A stretch of DNA of 64,000 nucleotides from the NCBI RefSeq assembly GCF_002259485.1, contig NZ_NPGA01000015.1, forward strand, positions 434,001 to 498,000. Reading direction: 5' to 3'. Below, one piece after another: positions 63,402 through 64,000 of the stretch. Both the position numbers and the translations under genes were made by a program. The stretch's first letter is position 1; every line of letters starts with the position of its first letter. Origin of the DNA: Rhodococcus sp. 14-1411-2a. GTDB taxonomy: Bacteria; Actinomycetota; Actinomycetes; Mycobacteriales; Mycobacteriaceae. A model generated the notes under the pieces. That model had not been told where the DNA came from. It did not search any database and saw nothing but the letters and a program-made list of their open reading frames with translations.

Positions 63402-64000
63402 TCATTTGACTCGCCCCATGACTGCGGCGGTGACGGCACCGTCGGCCACTCGCACTCTGATCTGTGTACCCGGTGGCGCGTCCTCGACCGAACGCAGAAC
63501 CTCGGGATCCGAACCCGCAACCACCCGCTGTACGACGGCATAGCCACGAGCAAGTGTGGCAGCAGGCCCCAGCGTCGACAGCCTTGCCCGCAGATGCTCG
63601 ACGAGCGTGTCCTGGGTGGTGAGTTCGCGTTGCACGTCGCGTCGCGCCGCCTCCAGCAGACGTCGAACCTCCTCGCGGCGTTGCTCGAGCGAGGCCAATG
63701 GGTCCGCCAGTACCGGCCGGTGTCGGAGCATGTCCAGGCCGCGTGCCTCGCGCTCGACCCAATTGCGTAGCGCTGCAGCACTTCTCGACTTCAGCTCCGA
63801 GACCAGAGCTTGTTCGGCGACGGCGTCGGGCACCACGAGTTTGGCGGCATCGGTGGGAGTTGCGGCGCGCAGGTCCGCGACGTGATCGCTCAGTGGGCTG
63901 TCGGGCTCGTGGCCGATGGCACTGACGATCGGCGTGGTGGCGCGCGAGATGGCGCGGCACAGGGCTTCGTCCGAGAACGGCAGCAGATCCTCGACGCTTC
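63402..64000 (-). CDS. xseA: Exodeoxyribonuclease VII large subunit (3' part only)
   Basis: The C-terminal 199 codons of XseA; the gene continues beyond the window edge. From the edge it reads [19 protein letters not shown], then [34 protein letters not shown], a long coiled coil ([18 protein letters not shown]) and the terminal OB-like segment [13 protein letters not shown]...[12 protein letters not shown]. The catalytic GxxGHxxD-type block ([12 protein letters not shown]) is kept. It is expected to be transcribed with xseB. Confidence 0.95.
   Translation of the reverse strand, partial: SVEDLLPFSDEALCRAISRATTPIVSAIGHEPDSPLSDHVADLRAATPTDAAKLVVPDAVAEQALVSELKSRSAAALRNWVEREARGLDMLRHRPVLADPLASLEQRREEVRRLLEAARRDVQRELTTQDTLVEHLRARLSTLGPAATLARGYAVVQRVVAGSDPEVLRSVEDAPPGTQIRVRVADGAVTAAVMGRVK

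Overview
The window reads as a chromosomal segment of a high-GC, mycolic-acid actinomycete of the order Mycobacteriales, most likely Rhodococcus or a close relative. The reasons are an Emb-type arabinosyltransferase, mycothiol S-conjugate amidase (Mca), DUF3558 lipoproteins, a 13E12-type DUF222/HNH gene, many GTG starts and many ATGA start/stop overlaps. The right-hand third (about 44.2-64 kb) follows the order I remember for Mycobacterium tuberculosis Rv1080c-Rv1108c: greA, DUF4307, mca, small membrane protein, DUF255 protein, hemolysin III, short Z-prenyl synthase, coaA, glyA, phoH2, desA2-like, fum, glpX, DUF4245, xseB, xseA. The genus call is inference; no rRNA or tRNA gene was seen.

Layout. 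0-2.5 kb: DHA2 drug exporter and a convergent TetR regulator. 2.9-7.2 kb: a surface module made of a DUF3494 ice-binding protein, a class F-type sortase and a GT39-like membrane glycosyltransferase. 7.3-11 kb: DUF222/HNH gene with a LexA-type box, a decayed VOC gene, an ASCH protein and a secreted endonuclease/phosphatase-fold protein. 11.1-20.9 kb: a tightly overlapping acyl-CoA catabolic operon (TIGR03084, AtuA-like, fadE13, accD2, accA2, fadE12, echA7 type) followed by its own TetR gene. 21-24 kb: guanine deaminase, one secreted protein and two DUF3558 lipoproteins. 24-28.7 kb: the str operon rpsL-rpsG-fusA-tuf. 28.8-32.7 kb: a two-gene RNA-repair cassette, hen1-pnkp. 32.7-33.7 kb: a secreted two-cysteine peptide precursor plus a four-helix membrane protein, reminiscent of a bacteriocin/immunity pair. 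34-36.6 kb: a DUF5593-like protein and an Asp23/AmaP-like envelope-stress pair. 36.7-44.2 kb: threonine dehydratase, an unusual PP-loop protein, an Emb arabinosyltransferase and a DrrAB-type ABC exporter. 44.2-64 kb: the conserved housekeeping block, with an added GGDEF gene, a DUF885 gene, an epoxide-hydrolase/serine-hydrolase pair, and xseA running off the end.

Most notable signals: (1) three copies of an intergenic palindromic element of about 55-78 bp, each lying, in its own orientation, downstream of a housekeeping gene (tuf, glyA, fum), and a second tandem hairpin family next to one copy; (2) the secreted peptide/membrane protein pair with upstream 17-bp tandem repeats; (3) the ice-binding protein with a candidate non-LPXTG sorting signal beside a sortase; (4) a DesA2-like protein that has lost both EXXH iron-ligand histidines; (5) the Hen1-Pnkp RNA repair cassette directly behind the translation operon; (6) an SOS box on the DUF222/HNH gene.
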